From: Pelagibacterium sp.
GTDB lineage: Bacteria; Pseudomonadota; Alphaproteobacteria; Rhizobiales; Devosiaceae
Reading direction: 5' to 3'
Length of the DNA: 60,513 nt
NCBI GenBank assembly: GCA_002723255.1
Contig: PBNW01000006.1
Location: 1-60,513 of the forward strand
Below the pieces are notes generated by a model. The model was given only the letters and a program-made list of their open reading frames with translations, was not told the DNA's origin and made no database searches. Each line of letters opens with the position of its first letter. Positions within the stretch are counted from its first letter, which is position 1. A program made the position numbers and the translations under genes. Of the stretch, positions 45,963 through 55,491 are shown piece after piece.

Positions 45963-46496
45963 CTATTCGGCGAGGCGCGGCATCACTTCGATAAAATTGC
46001 ACGGCACGTGCCGGCTGTCGAACTGGTATTTCAGGATCGCCTCCCACGCATCCCGGCATGCCCCGCGCGATCCCGGCAGGCAAAAGACGAACGTGGTGCC
46101 GATAAGCCCGGCGGTGGCCCGCGACTGGATCGATGAGGTGCCAATGGTCGTGGCCGAATACTGGTGAAACAGCACCGAAAACCCGTCCATGCGCTTGTCG
46201 AACAAAGGCTCCACGGCCTCCGGCGTTACATCACGCCCCGAAAAGCCCGTTCCGCCGGTCGTCAGCACCACATCGATGCCGTCTTCATTCACCCAGGCCT
46301 TGACCTGATCGGCGATGGCCGCCTTGTCATCGGTGACCACCGACCGCTCGAACACCCGATGCCCCGCGCCCTCGATCATCTCCTTGAGCAGTGCGCCTGA
46401 TGTGTCCGTTTCGAGCGTGCGGGTGTCCGAAACCGCCAGGATGGCGAAGGTAACGGGCACGAAGGCATGACTGTCGTCGATCTTGTAGGGAAACAT
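45963..46496 (-). CDS. moaB: Molybdenum cofactor biosynthesis protein B
   Basis: A 177-residue MoaB/MogA-type protein that adenylates molybdopterin. The nucleotide-binding motif is VLTTGGTGFSGRDVTPEA, and the C-terminal block SRATAGLIGTTFVFCLPGSRGACRDAWEAIL (quoted as GTTFVFCLPGS) is typical of MoaB. It ends 113 bases before the radical SAM gene and 3 bases after the MFS gene on the same strand. Confidence 0.93.
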   Translation of the reverse strand: MFPYKIDDSHAFVPVTFAILAVSDTRTLETDTSGALLKEMIEGAGHRVFERSVVTDDKAAIADQVKAWVNEDGIDVVLTTGGTGFSGRDVTPEAVEPLFDKRMDGFSVLFHQYSATTIGTSSIQSRATAGLIGTTFVFCLPGSRGACRDAWEAILKYQFDSRHVPCNFIEVMPRLAE

Positions 46497-46499
46497 CGC

Positions 46500-47801
46500 T
46501 CAACCTTGCTGCGGTTCGGAACCCTCGGTAGCAGGGGCCTCGCCAGTGTTTTCGTCGAACTCGAACTCGTTCTCTTCCGAACGGGGGTCGAGATTGAGTG
46601 TCTCGCCCGTCACCAGCCGTTCCGAGGGCATGGCCTGGAAAGGTGCACGGTCTTCGGCGGGCGCTGCATCGCGGATGCGCATCCGGAAGAAGGCGGTCGC
46701 GGCAAGCGCGCCATGAAATGCCACCGGAACCATGAACAGCGCGACCGGTCCCATCCACTGCATGGTCAGCGAGGCGACAATAGGCCCCAGCATCTGTCCC
46801 GAACCCAGAACCAGCAGCATGCCCGAAGCAATCTTGGCAAAGCTGCCATCGTCGGCAAAATCGTTCGCATGCGCCACGGCGATGGCATAGAGCGAATAGG
46901 CGGCCAGCCCGTAAAGGGCGAACAGAAGATAGAGCAGGGCGTTTTCGCCGGGATTGAACACAATCGTCAGAAGGCCCGCCACCGCCCCGATGATCGCAAC
47001 GCCCATCATCACCTTGCGCCGGTCGATCCTGTCCGAAAGCCGCCCCAGCGGCACCTGCGCAATCGCGCCCGCCACAATCGCCAGACTTATCAGATACGCA
47101 ATTGTCGCCGTCGAAAACCCGCGCTCTATTCCATATACGGGTGCCAGCGTGCCGAAGGCGCCATTGGCCATGCCCACCGAAAAAGCCGCGACAACGGCGA
47201 TGGGGGACGTCTTGTAAAGCACGACCACATCCAGACTGACCGTCTGCAGGGGCGCCGGCTGCGGCGTGCGGGTAACGGCGGTTGGCAAAACCGATGCGAT
47301 GTAGGCGATGGCGGCCAGAACGAACGGAATAAATCCGGCAACGCCCGTCACCGCGATAATCATCTGCCCGGCGGTCGATGCAAACAGCGTCACGCTCACA
47401 TAGATCGAGAACGTGGTGCCCCGGCTTTCATTGTCCGATACCTCGTTGAGCCAGCTTTCCACCACCATGGCGGCTCCGGCAAAACAGAAACCCGAAAAGA
47501 TGCGCAGGAAAATCCACGCGGCGTCGTGGATGAAAATGAGATTGAGCAGAATGGTCATGCAGGCGATGGCCGCCATGACCGCATAGGCGCGGATATGGCC
47601 CACCCGTCGCACCAGATGGGGCACCGAAATCGAGCCCGAAATGAACCCGATGGACCAACCCGTCCCGATCAGGCCCAGCGCCAGCAGCGAAAATCCCTCT
47701 TCCGCCCCGCGTACGGGCAAAATAAGCCCGTGCATCCCCCCGGCGATCATCAGCAGGGCGGACGACATCAAGAGCGCGGAAATCTTGACCATTTGCGACA
47801 T
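46500..47801 (-). CDS. MFS transporter, YcaD-like
   Basis: A 433-residue, twelve-helix transporter. The start MSQMVKISALLMSSALLMIAGGMHGL is like YcaD-type exporters, with the loop 2-3 motif SVPHLVRRVGHIRAY and a second-half PLGRLSDRIDRRKVM (the conserved MFS loop). The last 60 residues are acidic, cytoplasmic and variable. The substrate is unknown. It is divergent from the EamA gene, with a 209-base gap that should hold both promoters; moaB follows three bases after its stop. Confidence 0.87.
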   Translation of the reverse strand: MSQMVKISALLMSSALLMIAGGMHGLILPVRGAEEGFSLLALGLIGTGWSIGFISGSISVPHLVRRVGHIRAYAVMAAIACMTILLNLIFIHDAAWIFLRIFSGFCFAGAAMVVESWLNEVSDNESRGTTFSIYVSVTLFASTAGQMIIAVTGVAGFIPFVLAAIAYIASVLPTAVTRTPQPAPLQTVSLDVVVLYKTSPIAVVAAFSVGMANGAFGTLAPVYGIERGFSTATIAYLISLAIVAGAIAQVPLGRLSDRIDRRKVMMGVAIIGAVAGLLTIVFNPGENALLYLLFALYGLAAYSLYAIAVAHANDFADDGSFAKIASGMLLVLGSGQMLGPIVASLTMQWMGPVALFMVPVAFHGALAATAFFRMRIRDAAPAEDRAPFQAMPSERLVTGETLNLDPRSEENEFEFDENTGEAPATEGSEPQQG

Positions 47802-48010
47802 GGGGGACCTTGGATGGTTCTCTTGTTGCGGCGCAGGTTAGCGTGTTCGTCCGGGTGTGCCTACCGCGCAAACGTGACCGGATTGCAATTCGTTTCGACA
47901 AAAGCCGAAAAATTGTCCTTGCGCTTGTCACGCTTTGGAAACGCGGCTAGCGATAGCATGGATTTTCCTGCCCCCGCGCCATCATAATTCTCCCCCGAAA
48001 GCGTCTTCCG

Positions 48011-48985
48011 GTGTCCGAGCCCGCCCTGTCCCCGTCCGCAAAAAATACACCCCAGGCGCCGCGCCGGAATGTCATGCTGGGCATCGGGCTCAAGGTTGCC
48101 TCGGTGTTCGTGTTCGTGGCCATGAGCGCCATCGTCAAGGGCGCCGAGGGGGTGCCGGTCGGTCAGTTGATCTTTTTCCGCTCGGCTTTTGCCCTGGTGC
48201 CGGTCTTTCTCATCCTGGGGCTGCGCAGACAATTGGTGGATGGCTTCAAGACCACCCGGCTGGGGTCTCATATCTTTCGCGGCGTTCTGGGCACGTCCGG
48301 CATGATCCTGATTTTCTTCGGCCTGACGCGCCTGCCGCTACCCGAAGCGATAACCATCAACTACGCAACGCCTCTGTTCATCGTCATCTTCTCGGCCGTG
48401 TTCCTGCGCGAAAAGATCAGGCTGTTCCGCTGGAGTGCGGTGGTCGTAGGGCTGGTGGGAGTCATCATCATCATGTGGCCGCGTCTCACCTTCCTCTCGA
48501 GCGATGCCGAAACCCTCGGTCCTCAGGCGCTCGGAGCGCTTTCCGCTTTTGCTGCCTGCATGGTTTCGGCGACGGCCATGCTCACCGTGCGCAATCTGGT
48601 CAAGACCGAGCGCAGCGCCACCATCGTCATCTATTTTTCTCTGGTCAGCACCGTTATCGGCTTGGCCTCGATACCCTTCGGCTGGGTGCCCTTGAGCCCT
48701 CAAGAGGCTCTGATTCTCATCGGTGCGGGAATTTGCGGTGGTATAGGGCAAATCTTTCTCACCGAAAGCTATCGCCACGCCGAACTGACCACCGTCGCTC
48801 CGTTCGAATATTCCTCGATGATTCTCTCGATCGCCATCGGCTTTCTTGTGTTCAGCGAGGTGCCGACCATCGAAATGCTGATCGGCGGCAGTATCGTCAC
48901 CGCCGCCGGAATCTTCATTATCTACCGCGAACACAGGCTCGGTCTCGACCGCGCCAAAATGCGCAAAGTGTCCAGTCCTGTCTGA
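48011..48985 (+). CDS. DMT (EamA) family transporter
   Basis: A 324-residue membrane protein of ten helices in two EamA repeats. The first repeat has KGAEGVPVGQLIFFRSAFALVPV (quoted as VGQLIFFRSAFALV), and the second ESYRHAELTTVAPFEYSSMILSI (quoted as YRHAELTTVAPFEYS). It probably exports or imports a metabolite, amino acid or drug. GTG at 48011 is the assumed start; the ATG at 48074 would shorten the N terminus. A 9-codon proline-rich frame (47959-47988) upstream was judged chance. Confidence 0.83.
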   Translation: MSEPALSPSAKNTPQAPRRNVMLGIGLKVASVFVFVAMSAIVKGAEGVPVGQLIFFRSAFALVPVFLILGLRRQLVDGFKTTRLGSHIFRGVLGTSGMILIFFGLTRLPLPEAITINYATPLFIVIFSAVFLREKIRLFRWSAVVVGLVGVIIIMWPRLTFLSSDAETLGPQALGALSAFAACMVSATAMLTVRNLVKTERSATIVIYFSLVSTVIGLASIPFGWVPLSPQEALILIGAGICGGIGQIFLTESYRHAELTTVAPFEYSSMILSIAIGFLVFSEVPTIEMLIGGSIVTAAGIFIIYREHRLGLDRAKMRKVSSPV

Positions 48986-48989
48986 AGTC

Positions 48990-49874
48990 TTATCCGAACA
49001 TCAGCGTCCGGTGGCACGCCGCGCCCGCCATTGCTCCGTCTCCTACCGCCAGCGGCACCGATCCTGCCGCCCGCGCCGCGTCTCCGCAGGCAAAGACATG
49101 GGGCACACTGGTCTGTTTCATCTCGTCGGTCACGATCTGACGGCCATTGGGCAACTCCTCGATGGCGCAGCCCAACTGTTCGGCAATGGGACTCGATGGT
49201 GCAATGATCGAGGCAACGAACAGTCCGTCGAATGAGAGAACCCGCCCGTCGGTGAGCCGCACATCGGCCCGGCCGGTGATCTCGGCGATCGTGCCGGTTT
49301 CAAGCGCCGTACCTCGGGTCGCCAACTGGGCCAACTGCTCGGCGTCGGGCTCGAAACTGGCGTTGGGCAAAAATGTCGTTTGCCCCCAATCGGGAAGCAT
49401 CAGAGCGTGATGCATGGAAATGGGGCCAACCCCGATCACCCCGATTTGCCCCTGGTCCAGTTCATAGCCGTGACAATAAGGGCAATGGAACACGCTCTGC
49501 CCCCATCGCTCCTTGAGGCCGGCGATCTCGGGCAGGGTGTCGGTCACCCCATGGGCAAGGATCAGCCGTCTGCCGACGAAATCCCGCCCATCGTCCAGCG
49601 TGACCCTGAACCCATCGGCGCTCTTTTCTGCACCTGCCGCATCGCCTTCGACCCAGGACAGGGTCGGATAGGCCGCCAGTTGCACGCCGCCCTGGGCTGC
49701 GATTACGTCCGGCGCCACCCCGTCCTGCGTCAGAAACCCATGAGAATGGCTTGCAAACCGGTTGCGCCGCTTGCCGCCATCGATGACCAGAACGCTGCGC
49801 CGCGCGCGGACCAGGGGAAAGGCGGCGGACATCCCCGCATAGCTGCCGCCGATAATGATGACGTCGTATGTCAT
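48990..49874 (-). CDS. FAD-dependent disulfide oxidoreductase, thioredoxin-reductase-like
   Basis: A 294-residue flavoprotein related to thioredoxin reductase. The N-terminal FAD motif is IIIGGSYAGMSAA; the redox pair C131-P-Y-C134 is in VFHCPYCHGYEL; the NAD(P) motif is IGVIGVGPISMHH; and the C-terminal FAD part is FACGDAARAAGSVPLAVGDG (quoted as CGDAARAAGSV). Relatives oxidise or reduce dithiols in metabolites. ATG 49874 is chosen over 49931 because the first 19 residues of the longer form are unlike the family. A nested palindrome lies just upstream. Confidence 0.87.
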   Translation of the reverse strand: MTYDVIIIGGSYAGMSAAFPLVRARRSVLVIDGGKRRNRFASHSHGFLTQDGVAPDVIAAQGGVQLAAYPTLSWVEGDAAGAEKSADGFRVTLDDGRDFVGRRLILAHGVTDTLPEIAGLKERWGQSVFHCPYCHGYELDQGQIGVIGVGPISMHHALMLPDWGQTTFLPNASFEPDAEQLAQLATRGTALETGTIAEITGRADVRLTDGRVLSFDGLFVASIIAPSSPIAEQLGCAIEELPNGRQIVTDEMKQTSVPHVFACGDAARAAGSVPLAVGDGAMAGAACHRTLMFG

Positions 49875-49916
49875 GTCGTACCTCGATCGCTGACCGACCC
49901 CGCAACCGGCGGGGCC

Positions 49917-49960
49917 ATCTTGTAACGTCACATATTACGTAATGTAATGAGTTACAAGAT
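49917..49960. promoter_or_regulatory. Nested palindromic operator before the FAD oxidoreductase gene
   Basis: The outer arms ATCTTGTAAC (49917-49926) and GTTACAAGAT (49951-49960) match perfectly. At the same centre lies a perfect 10-bp palindrome ATTACGTAAT (49934-49943). This is 43-87 bases upstream of the ATG at 49874 and in the intergenic gap of the two same-strand genes. Two dimer sites, or one large cooperative operator, are likely. The regulator is not next to it. Confidence 0.7.
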
Positions 49961-49979
49961 ATCGATCAAGCGAAAGTGG

Positions 49980-50873
49980 CTATTGGGGCAGGTATTTGCG
50001 CCAATTGTGCTGTTCGACAAAGCCGAGAACGTCGCGGATTTTCCGGTTCGAGATCGGCGCTTCGTTGGTCCCCATCTCTTTTACGATCGGCGTATTGGGC
50101 GCCCATTTGGCCAGAATCTCGGCGGTGGGTTCGTCCGCGGTGATCGTGTCGTTGACCGCATTGAACACCTCAAAGCCAAGTCCGTCCTTTGCGATGCAAA
50201 GATCGACAATCTGTCCCAGATCGCGCGCATCGATATAGCTCCAGGCATTGCGCTTGCGCGAAGCGGGGTCGGCAAGGAAGGAATTGAACTTCGGGTATTC
50301 ATGCGGCTCGATCACATTGCCGATCCGCAACGCATAAATATCGGCGCCCGAGCGCATCGCGAACGCCCGCGCCGTCTTTTCGTTGACGACCTTGGACAGC
50401 CCATAGCTGTCCATCGGGTCGACGTCATAATCCTCCTCGAGCGGAAAGCGGTGGTAGTCTTTGTCGCCTTCGGCAAAGCAGACCCCATAAGTCGTCTCGC
50501 TCGAAGCGATGATGATCTTTCTGATCCCCAGCTTCACCGCCGCTTCGATCACATTGTAGGTCGAAACGGTATTGGCCTGGAACGTCACATTGTCGGGCTT
50601 GAGCAGAATGCGCGGCACCGCGGCAAAATGGACGACCGCATCGACCGGGGCAGGGCCATTCCCGCTCGCCAGCCCCTCGAATCCAAAATGCATCGAAAGC
50701 GCGTTGAAGGCCTCGCCGCTATTGGTCAGATCGGCCGAAAGCGTATTGACGTCCGGATGATCAAGCGGCTGCAGGTCGATATTGAAGACTTCGTGTCCCT
50801 GATCGAGCAGATAAGGAACAACATGACGGCCGGCTTTCCCGCTCCCACCGGTAAAGACGATGCGTTTGCCCAA
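49980..50873 (-). CDS. NAD-dependent epimerase/dehydratase
   Basis: A 297-residue extended short-chain dehydrogenase. The N-terminal nucleotide motif is VFTGGSGKAGRH, and the catalytic Tyr-x3-Lys is YGLSK within MDSYGLSKVVNEK. Relatives act on nucleotide sugars or uronate-type sugars; the exact substrate is undecided. The TTG at 50873 has AGAAGGA about 8 bases upstream. Translation from the longer frame at 50921 would read through a palindromic repeat and is rejected. Confidence 0.85.
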   Translation of the reverse strand: MGKRIVFTGGSGKAGRHVVPYLLDQGHEVFNIDLQPLDHPDVNTLSADLTNSGEAFNALSMHFGFEGLASGNGPAPVDAVVHFAAVPRILLKPDNVTFQANTVSTYNVIEAAVKLGIRKIIIASSETTYGVCFAEGDKDYHRFPLEEDYDVDPMDSYGLSKVVNEKTARAFAMRSGADIYALRIGNVIEPHEYPKFNSFLADPASRKRNAWSYIDARDLGQIVDLCIAKDGLGFEVFNAVNDTITADEPTAEILAKWAPNTPIVKEMGTNEAPISNRKIRDVLGFVEQHNWRKYLPQ

Positions 50874-50891
50874 TTTGAAAATCCTTCTGGC

Positions 50892-50997
50892 TAGAGCGCT
50901 TCCAGGATAAGTGGGTCCCACTTATCCGGTTCGGAAGCACGACAAAACAAGGGTCTAGAGCAATTGAAGCGATTCGAAGAAGCGCTGAAATGCTCTA
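50892..50997. repeat. Two-hairpin palindromic repeat, copy 3
   Basis: A 106-base copy running from TAGAGC to GCTCTA: first hairpin GCTTCC (50898-50903)/GGAAGC (50933-50938) with inner GGATAAGTGGG/CCCACTTATCC (11 bp), second hairpin TAGAGCA (50956-50962)/TGCTCTA (50991-50997). The last bases (50995-50997) give the stop codon TAG of the minus-strand uracil-DNA glycosylase gene. Confidence 0.85.
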
Positions 50998-51813
50998 ACT
51001 TTCCAGCGCTGCCTTGACCGACAGCAGGTCGGTCCAGGCAAGCCGTTTGGCCGCCGGTTGGCGCAACAGATAGGCCGGGTGCAGCGTTGCCACGGCCCGC
51101 ATGGAATGACTGCCCACGCTAAGGTCACGCCATTGCCCGCGCAGTCGGGTTATGCCCGTGTCGGTCTCGAACAGCGTCGATGCCGAAGCGCCGCCCAGCG
51201 CCACCAGCACCTTGGGCGCCACCAATTCGATCTGCCGATAAAGAAACGGCAGGCACACAGCCACTTCCGATGGCGATGGCGTGCGGTTTCCCGGTGGCCG
51301 CCAGGGCACCGTGTTGGCGATATAGACCTTGGTCCGATCCAGCCCTATGGCGCCCAGCATCCGGTCGAGCAATTGCCCTGATCGGCCCACGAAGGGCTTG
51401 CCCTGCAAATCTTCCTCGCGTCCCGGCGCTTCGCCCACCAGCATGATCTCGGCATCCGGATTGCCATCGGCAAACACCAGATTGGTGGCCCGCAATTTCA
51501 GCCCGCACCCGTCAAAGGTTTCGAGCATGCCACGCAATTGCTCCAGACTCGTTGCGCTCGACGCCATCGCCCGCGCTTCGCCGGGGTCCACATCGGCCGG
51601 CCCGCCCGCTACGGGCAGGGGCGGGGTAGGGCGCTGCTGGGTGGCTTGCGGTACAATCGACGGCGCGGCCCGCCGCTGGGCAGGCGCCGGCTTGATTGCC
51701 GATTGCGCAAACCGGTCCACCGGTGTCTCGCCAACCGCGATATCGACCCCCGCCGCGACGTACCAGTCGAGCGTGGCCAGAATTTCTTCACGATTTAGCT
51801 GTCGATTTGTCAT
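50995..51813 (-). CDS. Uracil-DNA glycosylase, family-4-like
   Basis: A 272-residue glycosylase. Motif A is [21 protein letters not shown]; the RPPGNRTP block and the C-terminal [14 protein letters not shown] motif B are intact, so uracil excision is likely. Family 4 enzymes bind [4Fe-4S] with four Cys in two pairs. Here only C103 (FDGC) and C187 (EVAVC) remain; position 100 is F and position 171 is W (VPWRPPG). The cluster may be lost or altered. About 95 N-terminal residues are Ala/Pro-rich linker. It is divergent from ETF-QO. Confidence 0.87.
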   Translation of the reverse strand: MTNRQLNREEILATLDWYVAAGVDIAVGETPVDRFAQSAIKPAPAQRRAAPSIVPQATQQRPTPPLPVAGGPADVDPGEARAMASSATSLEQLRGMLETFDGCGLKLRATNLVFADGNPDAEIMLVGEAPGREEDLQGKPFVGRSGQLLDRMLGAIGLDRTKVYIANTVPWRPPGNRTPSPSEVAVCLPFLYRQIELVAPKVLVALGGASASTLFETDTGITRLRGQWRDLSVGSHSMRAVATLHPAYLLRQPAAKRLAWTDLLSVKAALES

Positions 51814-51871
51814 GTCGCTTTTTGTTATGTCACACCGCGACCCATGCTTCCACCTCACTTGGGAATGACTG

Positions 51872-53524
51872 ATGGCCGATGCGATCGAACGCGAGATGAT
51901 GGAGACCGGCATTGTGATTGTCGGCGCCGGCCCGGCGGGGTTGTCCGCAGCCATAGCGCTGAAACAGAAATCCCCCGATCTCGAAATCGTCGTCGTCGAG
52001 AAATCCGCAGACATCGGCGGTCATATCCTTTCAGGTGCCGTTATGGATCCTGCTGGTCTGGATGCCCTTATCCCAGATTGGCGCGAAAAAGGCGCTCCGG
52101 TCGGCCCCGACGTCACCGAAGACAGCTTCGTCTATCTCACCGAAAAATCCGCCATTCCCTTCCCCCACGCCCTGATCCCGCCGATCATGAAGACCAGGGG
52201 CGCCGTCATTATCTCGCTCGGCGATCTGTGTCGCTGGCTGGCCGAACAGGCCGAGACACTGGGCGTCGATATTTTTCCCGGCACGGCCGCTGCCGATTTT
52301 ATCACCGGCGAGAATGGCGAAATCCTCGGCATCGTCACCGGCGATATGGGCGTTGCCCGCGACGGCACCCACAAGCCGACCTTTACCCCCGGCATCGAGT
52401 TGCGCGCCAGATATACGCTCATTGCCGAAGGCGCCCGCGGCTCGCTCGCCAAGCGCCTGATCGCCAAATTCGGTCTGGACGAAGGCCGCGCGCCGCAAAA
52501 ATATGGTCTTGGCCTCAAGGAAATCTGGGAAATCGATCCGGCAAAACACAAGCCGGGCAAAGTCACCCATTTCATGGGCTACCCGATGGGCAATTCCACC
52601 AGCGGTGGCGGCTTTTGCTATCATGCCCAGGACAACAGGATCTATCTTGGGCTTGTCGCCCATCTCGACTACGAGAACCCCACATTGTCCCCGTTCGGCG
52701 AATTCCAGCGCTTCAAGCAGCACCCTGAAATCGCCAGACTGCTCGAAGGCGCGACCTGCCTTTCCTATGGCGCACGCGCGCTGACCTCGGGCGGCTGGCA
52801 GTCCATCCCCAAAATGGCCTTCCCCGGCGGCGCTTTGATCGGCTGCTCGGCCGGGTTTATGAACGTGCCGAGGCTCAAAGCCATCCACAACGCCATCCGC
52901 TCGGGCATGGCCGCGGCGTCCGAAATTGCAAACGCCATCGCCGCCGGCCGCGCCAATGATGAAATCGCAACGCTCGACGAAGCCATCCTCGCTTCGGGCA
53001 TCCGCAACGATCTTTACCCGGTCCGCGCCGTAAAACCGCTCTGGAGCAAGCTGGGAACCTTTGTCGGGGTGGGGCTGGCCGGCGCCGACATGTGGATTTC
53101 CAGCCTCGCCAAACGTTCCCCCTTGGGTGGTCTGGTTTCCGACAGGCCCGATTTCGCGCGGCTTAAACCGGTTTCCGAAGTTGCCCCCATCACCTATCCC
53201 AAACCGGATGGCAAAATCGCCTTCTCGCGCACCGAATCGGTCTATCGCGCCAACATCGCCCATGAAGAGGATCAGCCCGTCCATTTGCGGCTCACCGATC
53301 CCCAAGTCCCGATTCGCGACAACCTGCCGAAATATGGCGAGCCCGCGCCGCTCTATTGCCCCGCCGGTGTTTACGAGGTGATCGAGGAAGGCGGCGATCC
53401 CGTGTTCAGGATCAATGCCCAGAACTGCGTGCACTGCAAGACCTGCGATATCAAGGACCCGGCCCAGAACATCAACTGGGTACCCCCCGAGGGTGGAAGC
53501 GGTCCCAACTATTCGGGAATGTGA
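51872..53524 (+). CDS. Electron-transfer flavoprotein:ubiquinone oxidoreductase
   Basis: A 550-residue membrane-associated flavoprotein that passes electrons from ETF, reduced by acyl-CoA dehydrogenases, to ubiquinone. The FAD motif is [15 protein letters not shown], the ubiquinone/FAD region includes the conserved [19 protein letters not shown] (quoted as [14 protein letters not shown]), and the C-terminal [4Fe-4S] site has CPAGVYE and [17 protein letters not shown]. Length and motifs match the family. It is divergent from the uracil-DNA glycosylase gene with 58 bases between starts. Confidence 0.96.
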   Translation: MADAIEREMMETGIVIVGAGPAGLSAAIALKQKSPDLEIVVVEKSADIGGHILSGAVMDPAGLDALIPDWREKGAPVGPDVTEDSFVYLTEKSAIPFPHALIPPIMKTRGAVIISLGDLCRWLAEQAETLGVDIFPGTAAADFITGENGEILGIVTGDMGVARDGTHKPTFTPGIELRARYTLIAEGARGSLAKRLIAKFGLDEGRAPQKYGLGLKEIWEIDPAKHKPGKVTHFMGYPMGNSTSGGGFCYHAQDNRIYLGLVAHLDYENPTLSPFGEFQRFKQHPEIARLLEGATCLSYGARALTSGGWQSIPKMAFPGGALIGCSAGFMNVPRLKAIHNAIRSGMAAASEIANAIAAGRANDEIATLDEAILASGIRNDLYPVRAVKPLWSKLGTFVGVGLAGADMWISSLAKRSPLGGLVSDRPDFARLKPVSEVAPITYPKPDGKIAFSRTESVYRANIAHEEDQPVHLRLTDPQVPIRDNLPKYGEPAPLYCPAGVYEVIEEGGDPVFRINAQNCVHCKTCDIKDPAQNINWVPPEGGSGPNYSGM

Positions 53525-53583
53525 AAATCGTGTGAGCCCTCAAGGCTTGCGGCGCTCGCGCATTTGCGTGAAAAGGTCTCGTG

Positions 53584-53690
53584 GGAGTGCTTCCAGGATA
53601 AGTGGAAGCCGCTTATCCGGTTCGGAAGCGCGACAAGACAAGAACTTGGAGCAATTTGCGCGATTCGGAGAAACGTGAAAATGCATCCAA
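53584..53690. repeat. Two-hairpin palindromic repeat, copy 4
   Basis: A 107-base copy with first hairpin GTGCTTCC (53587-53594)/GGAAGCGC (53624-53631) and inner GGATAAGTGG/CCGCTTATCC (each with one G-U pair). Its second hairpin is more eroded. It lies in the ETF-QO to TPR-gene gap (53525-53784), which otherwise holds only the TPR promoter and leader. Confidence 0.8.
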
Positions 53691-53784
53691 CTGATGCGCC
53701 CAACAATCGACAGGATTGCCGGGTTTGGCTATTGGAGATGATAGGCCGGTCTCAGGCCTGCAAGCGAGGAGTTCGGGAACAATC

Positions 53785-55491
53785 GTGCTAAAGCTGCTCA
53801 AACGGCCGATCCATGCCCTGATCGTTGCCGCGCTCTGCGCTGGCGTTCCACTCTCATCGTCATTCGCGCAGCAGGATATCCTGCCCATGCGCGTCTCGAG
53901 TACGATGGGCAGCTATCTGGCCGGCCTTTCCGCCATCGATGCCCTCGACGCCCGCCGCGCCGCTTCACTGTTCATGCAGGCCGCCGAGCGCGATTGGGAC
54001 AATCCGGTCTATTCCAGCCAGGCGTTCCTCGCCTATCTTCTGGCCGGCGACATTTCCGAAGCCGCCACCATGGCTCAACACGTCATTGACCTGACGCCCG
54101 AAGATGAGCTTGCCCATCTTGTTCTGGGCTCGGTTGCCCTCAAACAGCGCCGTTATGCTTCAGCCGATCAGTTGCTTTCGCGCGTTCCCGAGGCTTCGCT
54201 GGTCGGCATTATCGCTTCGGTTATCCGCGCCTGGTCCAAGGTCGGCGAAGACGATACTGACGCCGCAAATGCCATCCTGAGCCAGGTCGGGCAGGGCGGG
54301 TTTGACGAGTTTATCATCTTCCATCGCGCCATTCTGGCCGATGTCGGCGGCCAACGCGATGAGGCGATCGATCTGGCCCGCCAGGCCTATGAACTCGATC
54401 CGCTCGTCCCGCGCATCGCTGAAGCCTATATCCGCATGCTGGGCAATGCCGGACGCTTCGATGAAGCCCAGGCCGTGCTCGATACTTTTGCTGAACAGGG
54501 TGTCGAGCATCCTGTTGTCGATTCCCTGCGTGAGCCCATCGCCAATGGTCAAAAGCCCGGTCTTTTCGCCGGATCGGTCCAGTCGGGCGCGGCCGAAATG
54601 CTTCACGGACTGGGCACGGCGCTGGCCCGCGATGGCTCGATCCAGCTCGGCGTCGGCTTCCTGCAACTTGCCAATTACCTCGATCCCGACGAGGCGATCA
54701 TTTCAATTTCGCTTGGCGAGCTTCTAGCCAGCGCCGGCCGCTACGACGAAGCCGACACGATCTTTGAGACTGTCCCCAACGATTCCCCCCTCCGTGTCAA
54801 CGCGCTGGTCCGGCTCGCCGAAAACATCGATCTGCGCGGCGATCGCGATGCCGCCATTTCCCGTCTTCAGAATATCGCTGTCTCAAATCCCGACAATCAG
54901 GAAGTGCAGGGTATCCTGGGCGATACGTTGCGCTATGCCGAGCGGTGGGAAGAGGCGGCGGAGGCCTATTCAGCGGTCATTGATCGGCTCGATCCGGCCC
55001 GTCCCAACGACTGGCGCTTCTATTATGTGCGCGGCATCTCCTATGAGCGCGCCAAACAATGGGACCGCGCCGAGGCCGATTTCCTCAAGGCTCTCGAGTT
55101 GCGCCCCAATCATCCCGATGTTCTCAACTATCTCGGCTACACCTGGGTGGATCAGGGCAAAAACCTCGAACAGGCGCTTGAAATGATCGAGCAGGCCGTC
55201 GAGCTCTCACCGCGCAACGGCTATATCGTCGACAGCCTGGGCTGGGCTTTCTACAAGCTTGGCCGCATAGACGAGGCCGTCGAGGTGCTCGAGGATGCGG
55301 TCAACCTTCTGCCTGCCGACCCCGAGATCAACGACCATCTTGGCGATGTCTATTGGGTTGCCGGAAGAGAGCGCGAAGCCATGTTCCAGTGGCGCATCGC
55401 CATCGATGTCGATGAGGACGGCGCGGTCACCGAGCGCGCCACGCCAAAGCTGCTTCACGGGCTGGACCCGAACGCGCCCATCGGCGATTGA
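53785..55491 (+). CDS. Tetratricopeptide repeat protein
   Basis: A 568-residue exported TPR protein. The start GTG 53785 gives a signal peptide (LKLLKRPIHALIVAALCAGVPLSSSFAQ, quoted as ALIVAALCAGVPLSSSFA) and then about ten TPR-like helix pairs, for example residues with YLLAGDISEAATMAQ and YLGYTWVDQGKNLEQALEM. Periplasmic or membrane-associated scaffold, perhaps in envelope biogenesis. Its stop shares a base with the ispE start (TGATG), suggesting coupled translation. Confidence 0.88.
   Translation: MLKLLKRPIHALIVAALCAGVPLSSSFAQQDILPMRVSSTMGSYLAGLSAIDALDARRAASLFMQAAERDWDNPVYSSQAFLAYLLAGDISEAATMAQHVIDLTPEDELAHLVLGSVALKQRRYASADQLLSRVPEASLVGIIASVIRAWSKVGEDDTDAANAILSQVGQGGFDEFIIFHRAILADVGGQRDEAIDLARQAYELDPLVPRIAEAYIRMLGNAGRFDEAQAVLDTFAEQGVEHPVVDSLREPIANGQKPGLFAGSVQSGAAEMLHGLGTALARDGSIQLGVGFLQLANYLDPDEAIISISLGELLASAGRYDEADTIFETVPNDSPLRVNALVRLAENIDLRGDRDAAISRLQNIAVSNPDNQEVQGILGDTLRYAERWEEAAEAYSAVIDRLDPARPNDWRFYYVRGISYERAKQWDRAEADFLKALELRPNHPDVLNYLGYTWVDQGKNLEQALEMIEQAVELSPRNGYIVDSLGWAFYKLGRIDEAVEVLEDAVNLLPADPEINDHLGDVYWVAGREREAMFQWRIAIDVDEDGAVTERATPKLLHGLDPNAPIGD

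Noticed and set aside
46467..47987. 506-codon plus-strand frame opposite the MFS gene
   Set aside because: His/Arg/Asn-rich composition typical of an antisense shadow; the MFS frame has twelve helices.
47959..47988. Nine-codon frame MDFPAPAPS upstream of the EamA gene as a leader peptide
   Set aside because: No ribosome-binding site and no amino-acid logic for attenuation; probably chance.
50874..50921. Longer start of the epimerase at 50921
   Set aside because: It would translate through the palindromic repeat, and the TTG at 50873 has a good ribosome-binding site.
52031..53434. 467-codon minus-strand frame within ETF-QO
   Set aside because: No motif, and fully inside a gene with clear flavin and iron-sulfur sites.
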